Origin: Spirochaetaceae bacterium
GTDB lineage: Bacteria; Spirochaetota; Spirochaetia; SZUA-6; Fen-1364
Direction of reading: 5' to 3'
Assembly (NCBI GenBank): GCA_003170115.1
Contig: PMZS01000306.1
Span: forward strand, 1 to 6,284
Length of the DNA: 6,284 nt
The translations under genes and the position numbers were made by a program. The notes under the pieces are model-generated. The model worked only from the letters and a program-made list of their open reading frames with translations, did no database searches and was not told where the DNA came from. Below, piece after piece: positions 1 to 5,303 of the stretch (positions are counted from its first letter, which is position 1; every line of letters begins with the position of its first letter).

Positions 1-407
1 TAGCATTCGCCCATCAGCCAGTACACGCGCCCGATCCGGTCCCCTCCAGGGCGGAGCGCAACGTATTCCTGCAGATTCTTGAGGGCATCGTCGATCTTGC
101 CGAGGAACACGTCGGCTTCCCCGAGGATCTGGATGACCCGGGGATCGTTAGGGTTGAGGGCCACCGCCTTCTGCCCGGCCGCCAGCGCATCCGGGTACTG
201 CTGAAGTCGAAGGTAGCTCCAACCCATGACGACCCAGGAGTCGATGTTGTTGGGCGATACGGCCAGCTCCTGCTGTGTGACCTTGATTGCGTCCACGAAC
301 TTGTTGGCCCGGTAGAGCTCGAGCGCGTCCGGCTTGTCCTGGGCGAAAAGCTGCGCCGAGACAATGGCAGCGAGAATGAGCGCGGCTGAGGCGGCCCGGA
401 ACCTCAT
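1..407 (-). CDS. Exported tetratricopeptide-repeat (TPR) protein, 3' end cut by window edge
   Basis: The frame is open from the ATG at 407 to the left edge, giving 135 visible residues; the C-terminus lies outside. Residues 1-23 look like a Sec signal peptide: short basic start (MRFR), hydrophobic core (about 6-20) and an AQLFAQ-type cleavage region before DKPD. From residue 27 on, helical repeats follow the TPR pattern: an LYRANKFVDAI unit, then WVVMGWSYLRLQQYPDAL with AVALNPNDP, then ILGEADVFLGKIDDAL with YVALRP, then the start of another unit. TPRs are protein-protein scaffolds, so the likely role is binding partners outside the cytoplasm; no catalytic motif is visible. The start overlaps the bactofilin stop (ATGA, 404-407) and an AGGAGG lies 9 nt upstream, implying translational coupling. 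The partner is unknown. Fold confidence is high, function unassigned. Confidence 0.88.
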   Translation of the reverse strand, partial: MRFRAASAALILAAIVSAQLFAQDKPDALELYRANKFVDAIKVTQQELAVSPNNIDSWVVMGWSYLRLQQYPDALAAGQKAVALNPNDPRVIQILGEADVFLGKIDDALKNLQEYVALRPGGDRIGRVYWLMGEC

Positions 408-994
408 TTCTGCGGGCCTCCTGACCCCGTCGAAGGAGCGCCCGGTTTTTGCTGACTCTGTTGCTGGTTATGCTGCTGGTTCTGCGGCGGCGGGGACGCC
501 TGGGGCGCCTGGGGCGAACCCTGATGCTGCTGGGGCGCGGCATGCGGCGCGGCAGCCTGAGGAGCAGGCTGGATTGCGGCCTGGGGAGCGGGCCTCGGCG
601 CTGACTGTTGTGCAGCAGCGGGCTGCTGGGACGGCTTCCGAGGGACTCCTCCCATGTTGCAGAAGCCATTGAACTTGCAGCCGCTTTCCACGACGAAATC
701 CGGAGTGCTGATGTCCCCCTCCACCTGCGCGGTGGAGAAAAGCTCGACACGGGAGTGGCCGACGATGTCGCCCTTATGCGTGCCCTTGGATGAGACGATG
801 GCCGCCTCGGTGGTGGCTTCCACGAAGGCCTTCTCCCCGATGTGAAGGGTGCTGGTGGACTTGATCTCTCCCTTGAACTTGCCCTTGATCATGAGGGGTT
901 TTTTGAAGGTCAAGTGGCCTTCAAAATCGATGTCCTCCGCGAGGATCGTGTCGATTTCCTGCTCGTCGATGTCCTTGATACGTACTTCCGCCAT
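404..994 (-). CDS. Bactofilin (polymer-forming cytoskeletal protein) with a Gln/Pro/Ala-rich tail
   Basis: This 196-residue protein belongs to the bactofilin (polymer-forming cytoskeletal) family, which self-assembles into nucleotide-independent filaments that act in cell shape and envelope organisation. Residues 1-22 are an acidic N-terminal segment. Residues about 23-115 form the right-handed beta-helix core, with the recurrent pattern of short hydrophobic strands and Gly turns: LMIKGKFKGEI, LHIGEKAFVEA, THKGDIVG, VELFSTAQVEGDI, and the closing ESGCKFNGFCNM. No membrane segment is seen. Residues about 120-196 are a disordered-looking Q/P/A-rich tail ending PQK. The start at 994 has GGATAGG about 9 nt upstream; an in-frame ATG at 1012 would add MDRLNS and cannot be excluded. 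The gene lies 32 bp after the tyrA-like gene and overlaps the TPR gene by ATGA, so the three are probably co-transcribed. Confidence 0.93.
   Translation of the reverse strand: MAEVRIKDIDEQEIDTILAEDIDFEGHLTFKKPLMIKGKFKGEIKSTSTLHIGEKAFVEATTEAAIVSSKGTHKGDIVGHSRVELFSTAQVEGDISTPDFVVESGCKFNGFCNMGGVPRKPSQQPAAAQQSAPRPAPQAAIQPAPQAAAPHAAPQQHQGSPQAPQASPPPQNQQHNQQQSQQKPGAPSTGSGGPQK
407..634 (-). repeat. Low-complexity Gln/Pro/Ala-coding tract (bactofilin tail)
   Basis: About 76 codons of the bactofilin C-terminus use mainly CAG/CAA, CCC/CCG/CCT and GCC/GCG. They encode degenerate units such as APRPAPQAA, IQPAPQAA and PHAAPQQ, then a Q/N-rich stretch (NQQHNQQQSQQ). It is a compositional repeat, not an exact tandem array. 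Such tails are usually flexible and may tether or space filaments; that role is inference. The composition also creates long spurious open frames on both strands here. Confidence 0.75.
417..422 (-). promoter_or_regulatory. Perfect Shine-Dalgarno for the TPR gene, inside the bactofilin coding sequence
   Basis: The minus strand reads AGGAGG here, 9 nt before the ATG at 407. It lies within the Ser-Gly-Gly codons near the bactofilin C-terminus. Together with the ATGA overlap it supports the chosen start of the TPR gene and reinitiation by ribosomes finishing the bactofilin. Confidence 0.8.
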
Positions 995-1026
995 GGAATT
1001 GAGCCTATCCATGCCCTGGGAACCTG

Positions 1027-1749
1027 TCAACCGTCGATGGATGCCATGACCGCCTGGAGGGACTTTTCCAGCCGGGCGCGCATCTCCCGGGTGTGCGGGT
1101 TGTACCGCTGAAGGTCCAGGAAGAGCTGGAGGGGATCGTTGCAGGTCTGTTCCACGATCTCCAGAAGCTTGTTGTACCCCACCGTGCCGATCGGGGAGCG
1201 GCGCACGCCGAGGTCCGAAAGCACCCGTCCGATATAATGGGCCACCCCCTGCGTGAACGCAGCCTCCCGGTCGTGGTCGTCGGGGGTCATGAGGGATACC
1301 GAAAGCCCCAGGGAGGAGAAGAACGCGCGCCACTTCTCCAGCTCGCGGGCGGCGATCCGCACCGGGCAGAGAATCATCGGCAGGCCCGCGGCGCCCCCGG
1401 AGGCGGAATCCGGACCGAACATGGGGTGCGTGCCGAGGATCGAGGCCGTGGCGGGAAGCAGGCGCTCCATGAGGCTCACGGGATGCGTTTTCACCGAGCA
1501 GGTGTCCATCACGAGGATCTCGCGTGCAAGCCGCCCGCGGCTCCTCTGGAGTACTTCCTCCATGGCGGAGATGGCAACGCACAGGATTACCACGGGCTGG
1601 GCAAGGACCTCATCCTCCCCCACCCGCCTCACGCCCGCAGGAGTCGATCTGTCCGGCGAGCGGGAATACGCGCAGACGGGAACGGACCGCGCGAGCATCT
1701 CCGCCCAGAACGAACCAAACCTTCCCAGTCCGTACACCCCTACAGTCAT
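1027..1749 (-). CDS. tyrA: TyrA-family dehydrogenase (arogenate/prephenate dehydrogenase)
   Basis: A 240-residue NAD(P)-dependent dehydrogenase for the final redox step of tyrosine synthesis: oxidative decarboxylation of arogenate to tyrosine or prephenate to 4-hydroxyphenylpyruvate, in the cytoplasm. The Rossmann motif GLGRFG is at residues 7-12. The second strand ends AYSRS (27-31), with Arg rather than Asp, which favours NADP (inference). DTCSVK (82-87) and THPMFGP (107-113) carry the family Ser and catalytic His. HDREAAFTQGVAHYIGRVL (159-177) and the GYNKLLEIVEQ / YNPHT region form the C-terminal helices. By memory this C-terminal half matches plant-type arogenate dehydrogenases better than Escherichia coli TyrA. 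It has no fused chorismate mutase or ACT domain and is short for the family. The ATG at 1749 has no Shine-Dalgarno; a TATAAT 7 nt upstream suggests a leaderless start. It leads the bactofilin-TPR unit. Substrate and cofactor are not proven. Confidence 0.9.
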   Translation of the reverse strand: MTVGVYGLGRFGSFWAEMLARSVPVCAYSRSPDRSTPAGVRRVGEDEVLAQPVVILCVAISAMEEVLQRSRGRLAREILVMDTCSVKTHPVSLMERLLPATASILGTHPMFGPDSASGGAAGLPMILCPVRIAARELEKWRAFFSSLGLSVSLMTPDDHDREAAFTQGVAHYIGRVLSDLGVRRSPIGTVGYNKLLEIVEQTCNDPLQLFLDLQRYNPHTREMRARLEKSLQAVMASIDG

Positions 1750-1756
1750 GGGCGCG

Positions 1757-1762
1757 ATTATA
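1757..1762 (-). promoter_or_regulatory. Candidate -10 element of the tyrA-bactofilin-TPR unit
   Basis: The minus strand reads TATAAT, a perfect sigma-70-type -10 hexamer, followed by 7 nt (CGCGCCC) and then the ATG at 1749. Transcription would begin at or next to the start codon. No good -35 lies at 16-18 bp; a TTGACG (plus coordinates 1776-1781) is only 13 bp away, too close for standard spacing. Confidence 0.55.
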
Positions 1763-1769
1763 CTATACT
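1759..1769 (+). promoter_or_regulatory. Candidate -10 element(s) for the pta-dapB-dapA unit
   Basis: Two overlapping plus-strand TATACT hexamers (1759-1764 and 1764-1769) each match TATAAT at five of six positions. They sit in the only AT-rich patch of a GC-rich region. Initiation near 1771-1777 would give a leader of about 60 nt before pta. No convincing -35 is seen, so the exact element is uncertain. The patch overlaps the opposed -10 of tyrA. Confidence 0.45.
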
Positions 1770-1800
1770 GGCCCGCGTCAATCCCGTGTCATTCCTAAAA

Positions 1801-1818
1801 TGCGCCGAGTACGTCGCA
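1801..1818 (+). promoter_or_regulatory. Small hairpin in the pta leader
   Basis: TGCG pairs with CGCA, then a C/T mismatch, then CG with CG, around an AGTA loop. It ends 3 nt before the pta Shine-Dalgarno, so it could modestly affect ribosome access. It has no T-tract and is not a terminator. It may be chance in GC-rich sequence. Confidence 0.3.
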
Positions 1819-1821
1819 GTG

Positions 1822-1828
1822 AAAGGAG
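1822..1828 (+). promoter_or_regulatory. Shine-Dalgarno deciding the pta start
   Basis: AAAGGAG lies 7 nt before the ATG at 1836. It selects this start over the in-frame ATG at 1800, which would add 12 Arg-rich residues and has no ribosome-binding site. Confidence 0.85.
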
Positions 1829-1835
1829 CCTGGCA

Positions 1836-2840
1836 ATGAACTTTATAGAAGAGATGCGCGCGAAGGCAAAGGCCAATCCCCGGAAGCTCGTCCTCCCTGA
1901 AGGATACGAGAGCCGCACGCTCAAGGCGGGGCGGATCATCCTGGACGAGAGGCTGGCGGCTGAGGTGACCCTTCTTGGACAAAAATCCCAGATCGAGGCG
2001 GAAGCGAAAAAGCAGGGAGTGAGCCTCTCGGGCCTGAACGTGGAAGATCCCGCCACGTCGCCCCTGAAGAGGGAATACGTCGACGATTATTTCGAGCTTC
2101 GCAAGAGTAAGGGGATCTCCCACGAGGATGCTGAGAAGGTCTTCATGGGCGACACCCAGCACTGGGGCGCAATGATGATGCGCAAGGGCCGGGCCGACGC
2201 AATGGTGTCCGGCGCCGACAGTGAGACGGCAAAGGTCCTTCGGGCGGCCCTCACCATCGTGAAGACCGCGCCCGGCATCACCACCGCCTCCTCCTGTTTC
2301 GTCATGTACCTGCCGGGCACCAAATGGGGAGTGGAGGGTCACATGATCTTTGCCGACTGCGCGGTCGTCCCTGACCCGACGCCCGCGCAGCTTGCCGACA
2401 TCGCCCTTTCATCCGCCGAGTCCTGCCGCACGTTCCTTAAGGCCGAGCCGCTGGTGGCCCTGCTCTCCTTCTCCACGAAGGGAAGCGCGAGCCACGCCCT
2501 GGTGGACAAGGTGGTGAGCGCGCTGAACCTCGTGAAGCAGAGGAACCCGAAGCTCGTCGTGGACGGAGAGATGCAGGCGGACGCGGCCCTTGTGGCATCC
2601 GTTGCCGCAAAGAAGGCGCCTGGCTCCCCGGTTGCCGGCAAGGCCAACACGCTGATCTTCCCGGACCTCCAGAGCGGCAACATCGGGTACAAGCTCGTCC
2701 AGAGATTCGCCGGCGCCGAGGCCTACGGCCCTTTCCTCCAGGGATTCGCGAAGCCGGTGAGCGATCTCTCACGCGGCTGCTCCGTGGACGACGTGGTGAA
2801 CACCTCCGTGGTCACGCTGGTGCAGTCCCTGGGGAAATAG
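1836..2840 (+). CDS. pta: Phosphate acetyltransferase
   Basis: A 334-residue cytoplasmic enzyme that interconverts acetyl-CoA plus phosphate with acetyl phosphate plus CoA, normally paired with acetate kinase (no ackA in this window). It is the short single-domain form: residues 1-334 cover the PTA_PTB fold, without the long N-terminal DRTGG/P-loop extension of the enterobacterial enzyme. Visible motifs are LPEG (20-23), DAMVSGA (121-127), ADCAVVPDP (173-181), SFSTKGS (211-217), DGEMQADAAL (243-252), FPDLQSGNIGYK (275-286) and SDLSRGCSVDD (309-319). S312, R313 and D319 align with the catalytic Ser, Arg and Asp described for the Methanosarcina enzyme. Tandem TAG TAG stops end the gene. dapB follows after 15 bp, so pta probably heads a pta-dapB-dapA operon. 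The start is well supported by AAAGGAG. Confidence 0.96.
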   Translation: MNFIEEMRAKAKANPRKLVLPEGYESRTLKAGRIILDERLAAEVTLLGQKSQIEAEAKKQGVSLSGLNVEDPATSPLKREYVDDYFELRKSKGISHEDAEKVFMGDTQHWGAMMMRKGRADAMVSGADSETAKVLRAALTIVKTAPGITTASSCFVMYLPGTKWGVEGHMIFADCAVVPDPTPAQLADIALSSAESCRTFLKAEPLVALLSFSTKGSASHALVDKVVSALNLVKQRNPKLVVDGEMQADAALVASVAAKKAPGSPVAGKANTLIFPDLQSGNIGYKLVQRFAGAEAYGPFLQGFAKPVSDLSRGCSVDDVVNTSVVTLVQSLGK

Positions 2841-2855
2841 TAGTATCGCCTCACC

Positions 2856-3617
2856 ATGAAAGTCGCGATCATCGGTTACGGGAGCATGGGGCGCGAGGTG
2901 GAGAAGGTCCTGCGTGACCGGGGACACGAGGTCTCGGCGCGCATCGACCCTGTTCAACAGGGCGCGGACGCGAAAAAGCTCACGGACACAATCGCCCGCG
3001 CTTCCGACATCGCCATAGAGTTTTCCCATGCGGAGGCAGTGCTGGAAAACGCGCGCGCCTGTGTCCGGACCGGCCTCAGCGCCGTCGTGGGAACGACGGG
3101 ATGGTTCGCAAAGCTGGACGAGCTGAAAAAGATCCTGGACGACGGAAAGATCGGCTACCTGTATGGGAGCAATTTCTCCATCGGCGCGCATCTGTTCTTC
3201 GCACTTGCCGCCGCGGCTGTTGAGCTTGCCAACCCCTGCCCCGAGTACGACCTCCTGGGCTGGGAAGTCCATCACAAGCGCAAGAAGGACAGCCCCTCGG
3301 GGACCGCGCTGACACTTGCCCGGATCGTGACGGGCAGGAGCGTGCGAAAGACAAAGGTCGTCACGGAGCGGCTGGATCGGGCGCCGGAGCCTGATGAGCT
3401 TCACTTCGCCTCCGTCCGCGGCGGAGAGGAACCGGGCACCCACACGCTTCTCCTGGATTCCACCTACGACACGATCGAGCTTACTCACCGGGCACGCAGC
3501 CGCGGGGGCTTCGCGCTTGGGACCGTGCGGGCGGCGGAATGGCTTTCCGGTAAAAAGGGCCTTTTCGAGGTCAACGATTTCATCCACGACATCCTGCAGG
3601 GAGAGAGGGGCGCATGA
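2856..3617 (+). CDS. dapB: 4-hydroxy-tetrahydrodipicolinate reductase
   Basis: This 253-residue enzyme reduces the DapA product to tetrahydrodipicolinate with NAD(P)H in the diaminopimelate/lysine pathway. The N-terminal Rossmann motif is GYGSMG (7-12), with D31 at the end of the second strand. GTTG (79-82) and SNFSIG (105-110) line the cofactor and active site. EVHHKRKKDSPSGTAL (137-152) holds the catalytic residues: H139 and H140 match E. coli H159/H160, and K143 matches K163. SGT (148-150) binds substrate. The C-terminus returns to the dinucleotide domain (HRARSRGGFALGTVRAAEWL). It is about 20 residues shorter than the E. coli enzyme but complete. No Shine-Dalgarno is visible in the 15 bp after pta, so translation may depend on coupling. 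It overlaps dapA by ATGA at 3614-3617. Confidence 0.96.
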   Translation: MKVAIIGYGSMGREVEKVLRDRGHEVSARIDPVQQGADAKKLTDTIARASDIAIEFSHAEAVLENARACVRTGLSAVVGTTGWFAKLDELKKILDDGKIGYLYGSNFSIGAHLFFALAAAAVELANPCPEYDLLGWEVHHKRKKDSPSGTALTLARIVTGRSVRKTKVVTERLDRAPEPDELHFASVRGGEEPGTHTLLLDSTYDTIELTHRARSRGGFALGTVRAAEWLSGKKGLFEVNDFIHDILQGERGA

Positions 3618-4492
3618 GGCTCGAGGGAGTATACACGGCGTTGGTCACACCGATGACCGCTGACGGAGCTCTGGACGAAAAGGCGCTGCGGAGGCTCGTG
3701 GACGCACAGATCGAGGGCGGCGTGAGCGGCCTTGTCCCCGTGGGCACCACCGGCGAAAGTCCGACCCTGGATGGCGATGAGTGCAAGCGTGTCATCAGGA
3801 CCGTGGTGGAGCAGGTCCGGGGAAGGGTGCCCGTTATCGCGGGAGCCGGCTCGAACTCCACCTCCGAGGCCATTCATTACGCAAAGGACGCAAAAGAGGC
3901 CGGCGCGAACGCCACGCTCCAGGTCACGCCGTACTACAACAAGCCGACCACCCAGGGACTTCTCGGACATTTCCGCGCAATAGCGGATGCGGTGGATCTG
4001 CCCATGATCGTGTACAACATCGCGGGCCGCACGGGAAAAAACATTGACAATCCCACAATGCTGGAGCTCGCCCGGCATAAAAACATTGTTGCCGTGAAGG
4101 AAGCAAGCGGGGACATCGGCCAGATGATGGACCTCATTGCTCACAAGCCCCCGGAGTTCACCGTGCTTTCGGGCGATGACAACCTGGTCTTCCCCCTCAT
4201 GGCGCTGGGCGGCATGGGAGTGATCTCCGTGGCGAGCAATCTCGTCCCCCGGGAGATGTCACGGTTCGTGGGCGCGGCGCTGAAAGGCGACTGGAATGCC
4301 GCGCGGAAAATGCACTATGACCTGCTTCCCCTCTTCAAGGCGCTCTTCATTGAGACCAACCCGATCCCGATCAAGGCGGCACTGGCAATGAAGGGGATGA
4401 TCGCCGAAACCTACCGGCTGCCGATGTGCGCCATGGCCCCGAAAAACCGGGAGTCCCTCCAGGCCACGCTCAAGGAGATGAAGATCCTGTAA
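3614..4492 (+). CDS. dapA: 4-hydroxy-tetrahydrodipicolinate synthase
   Basis: A 292-residue (beta/alpha)8 aldolase of the N-acetylneuraminate lyase superfamily, the same length as E. coli DapA. It condenses pyruvate with aspartate semialdehyde, the first committed step to diaminopimelate and lysine. All active-site residues are present: K162 (Schiff-base lysine, in VAVKEASGD), T45/T46 in GTTGES, Y108 in TPYYNKP, Y134 in VYN, and R139 in AGRTG, which binds the aldehyde carboxylate. At the lysine allosteric site N81, E85 and Y107 are kept, but the positions of E. coli H53 and H56 are G54 and C57. The start lies in the dapB stop (ATGA) behind a purine-rich GGGAGAGAGGGG. The last 23 bp run antisense into rsmA. 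Adjacency to dapB makes DapA more likely than other lyases of the superfamily. Confidence 0.96.
   Translation: MRLEGVYTALVTPMTADGALDEKALRRLVDAQIEGGVSGLVPVGTTGESPTLDGDECKRVIRTVVEQVRGRVPVIAGAGSNSTSEAIHYAKDAKEAGANATLQVTPYYNKPTTQGLLGHFRAIADAVDLPMIVYNIAGRTGKNIDNPTMLELARHKNIVAVKEASGDIGQMMDLIAHKPPEFTVLSGDDNLVFPLMALGGMGVISVASNLVPREMSRFVGAALKGDWNAARKMHYDLLPLFKALFIETNPIPIKAALAMKGMIAETYRLPMCAMAPKNRESLQATLKEMKIL
4470..4492. other. Tail-to-tail coding overlap of dapA and rsmA
   Basis: The dapA stop (TAA, 4490-4492) lies inside rsmA, whose own stop (TGA on the minus strand) is at 4470-4472. The last seven codons of each gene therefore share DNA on opposite strands. No hairpin followed by a T-run is seen on either side, so transcripts probably read into each other. 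Confidence 0.9.
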
Positions 4493-5303
4493 GCCGGCGC
4501 GCAAGCCGCACGAAAACCTCCGGCGCGATCTGTTCGGCCCGGAGGCCCAGGTCGATGCCTTCCTCCGCCAGCGCCCCCAGGACCGCTCCATCCTTCACGT
4601 TATTGCGGATCGTCTTTCTCCGGGATGAGAAGAACACGCGCGCGAGGCCGGAGAACACCTTGAGGACCTCACCCTCCGGGGCGCCCGGCGCCGGCGTCAT
4701 CTCCACTATGGAAGAAACAACATCAGGCACGGGATAGAAGCTCCCCGGTTGCAGGTCTCCCCTGCCCGTCACGTTGAAGCAGGTCTGGCAGAGCACGGAG
4801 AATGACGAGTAACTCTTCCGTCCCGGCGGCGAAGCCATGCGGTCGGCAAGCTCCCTCTGGACCGTGAAGACCATGCGGGTCGGGCGCACTCCCGACTCAA
4901 TGATGTCGGCGATCATGAGAGATGCCGAGCTGTACGGCAGGTTGCCCAGGATGCGGTCCGGCGCCCCCTGCTCTTCCATGATGCTCTTCCACGTGTCGAG
5001 GAAATCGCCCGGAACGAGAGTGAAGGCCGTGACTCCCCGCAGGGTATCTTCGAGGTAGCGGCACAGGCCCCGATCAAGCTCGAATGCGATGACCCGTGCC
5101 GAGGCCCTGGTGAGCATTTCCGTCATGGACCCGAGCCCCGGCCCGATCTCCCATACCGTCTCGTGGGACCGCGGCCCGAGGATTTCGATCAGGCGCTGGC
5201 GGGCGCCGCGGTTCACCAGGAAATTCTGGCCCCAGCGCTTCTTCAGCGCGAGTCCTCTTTCCTCCAGCAGGGCACGGATGTCCGCGGGCGAATCCGGATT
5301 CAT
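4470..5303 (-). CDS. rsmA: 16S rRNA (adenine-N6) dimethyltransferase
   Basis: This 277-residue SAM-dependent methyltransferase (KsgA/Dim1 family) dimethylates two adjacent adenines in the 3'-terminal helix of 16S rRNA during small-subunit maturation. KKRWGQNFL (21-29) is the family N-terminal motif, EIGPGLG (52-58) the SAM loop, and E75 in FELDRGL the ribose-binding acid. GDF (99-101) and NLPY (121-124) are motif IV. Later come VQRELADRM, YSSFSVLCQ, SFYPVPDVVSS and FFSSRRKTIRNN (224-235), with the small helical domain to the end. After NLPY it reads SSAS, where many homologues have an aliphatic residue in the second place. The start at 5303 lies just before KKRWGQNFL at normal distance; a start at 5474 would add 57 Arg-rich residues overlapping comEC and is rejected. 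It is coupled to comEC by ATGA (5300-5303) with a partial Shine-Dalgarno (CAGGGCGG). Confidence 0.95.
   Translation of the reverse strand: MNPDSPADIRALLEERGLALKKRWGQNFLVNRGARQRLIEILGPRSHETVWEIGPGLGSMTEMLTRASARVIAFELDRGLCRYLEDTLRGVTAFTLVPGDFLDTWKSIMEEQGAPDRILGNLPYSSASLMIADIIESGVRPTRMVFTVQRELADRMASPPGRKSYSSFSVLCQTCFNVTGRGDLQPGSFYPVPDVVSSIVEMTPAPGAPEGEVLKVFSGLARVFFSSRRKTIRNNVKDGAVLGALAEEGIDLGLRAEQIAPEVFVRLARRLTGSSSP

Noticed and set aside
148..750. Alternative frames, plus and minus, across the bactofilin tail and TPR start
   Set aside because: The translations are Arg/Ser/Pro-rich low complexity caused by the Q/P/A codon tract; the bactofilin and TPR frames explain the region.
1776..1781. TTGACG as -35 for the tyrA promoter on the minus strand
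   Set aside because: The spacer to TATAAT is only 13 bp, outside the usual 16-18 bp range.
1800..1835. Upstream in-frame ATG for pta
   Set aside because: The extra residues (MRRVRRSERSLA) are not family-like and there is no ribosome-binding site, whereas AAAGGAG precedes the ATG at 1836.
1093..1839. Long plus-strand open frame (248 codons) antisense to the tyrA-like gene
   Set aside because: No family resemblance; it is rich in Arg/Gly/His/Pro as expected from the complement of a GC-rich gene, and tyrA on the other strand is well supported.
2769..3587. Minus-strand open frame (272 codons) antisense to dapB
   Set aside because: It mirrors dapB codon composition, shows no recognisable motif, and dapB has all catalytic residues.
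3485..4144. Minus-strand open frame (219 codons) antisense to dapB and dapA
   Set aside because: His/Arg/Val-rich shadow without domain signatures; dapA is full length and intact.
4493..4530. Possible terminator or repeat downstream of dapA (CCGGCGCG occurs twice)
   Set aside because: The copies are direct, not inverted, there is no T-run, and the stretch is rsmA coding sequence.
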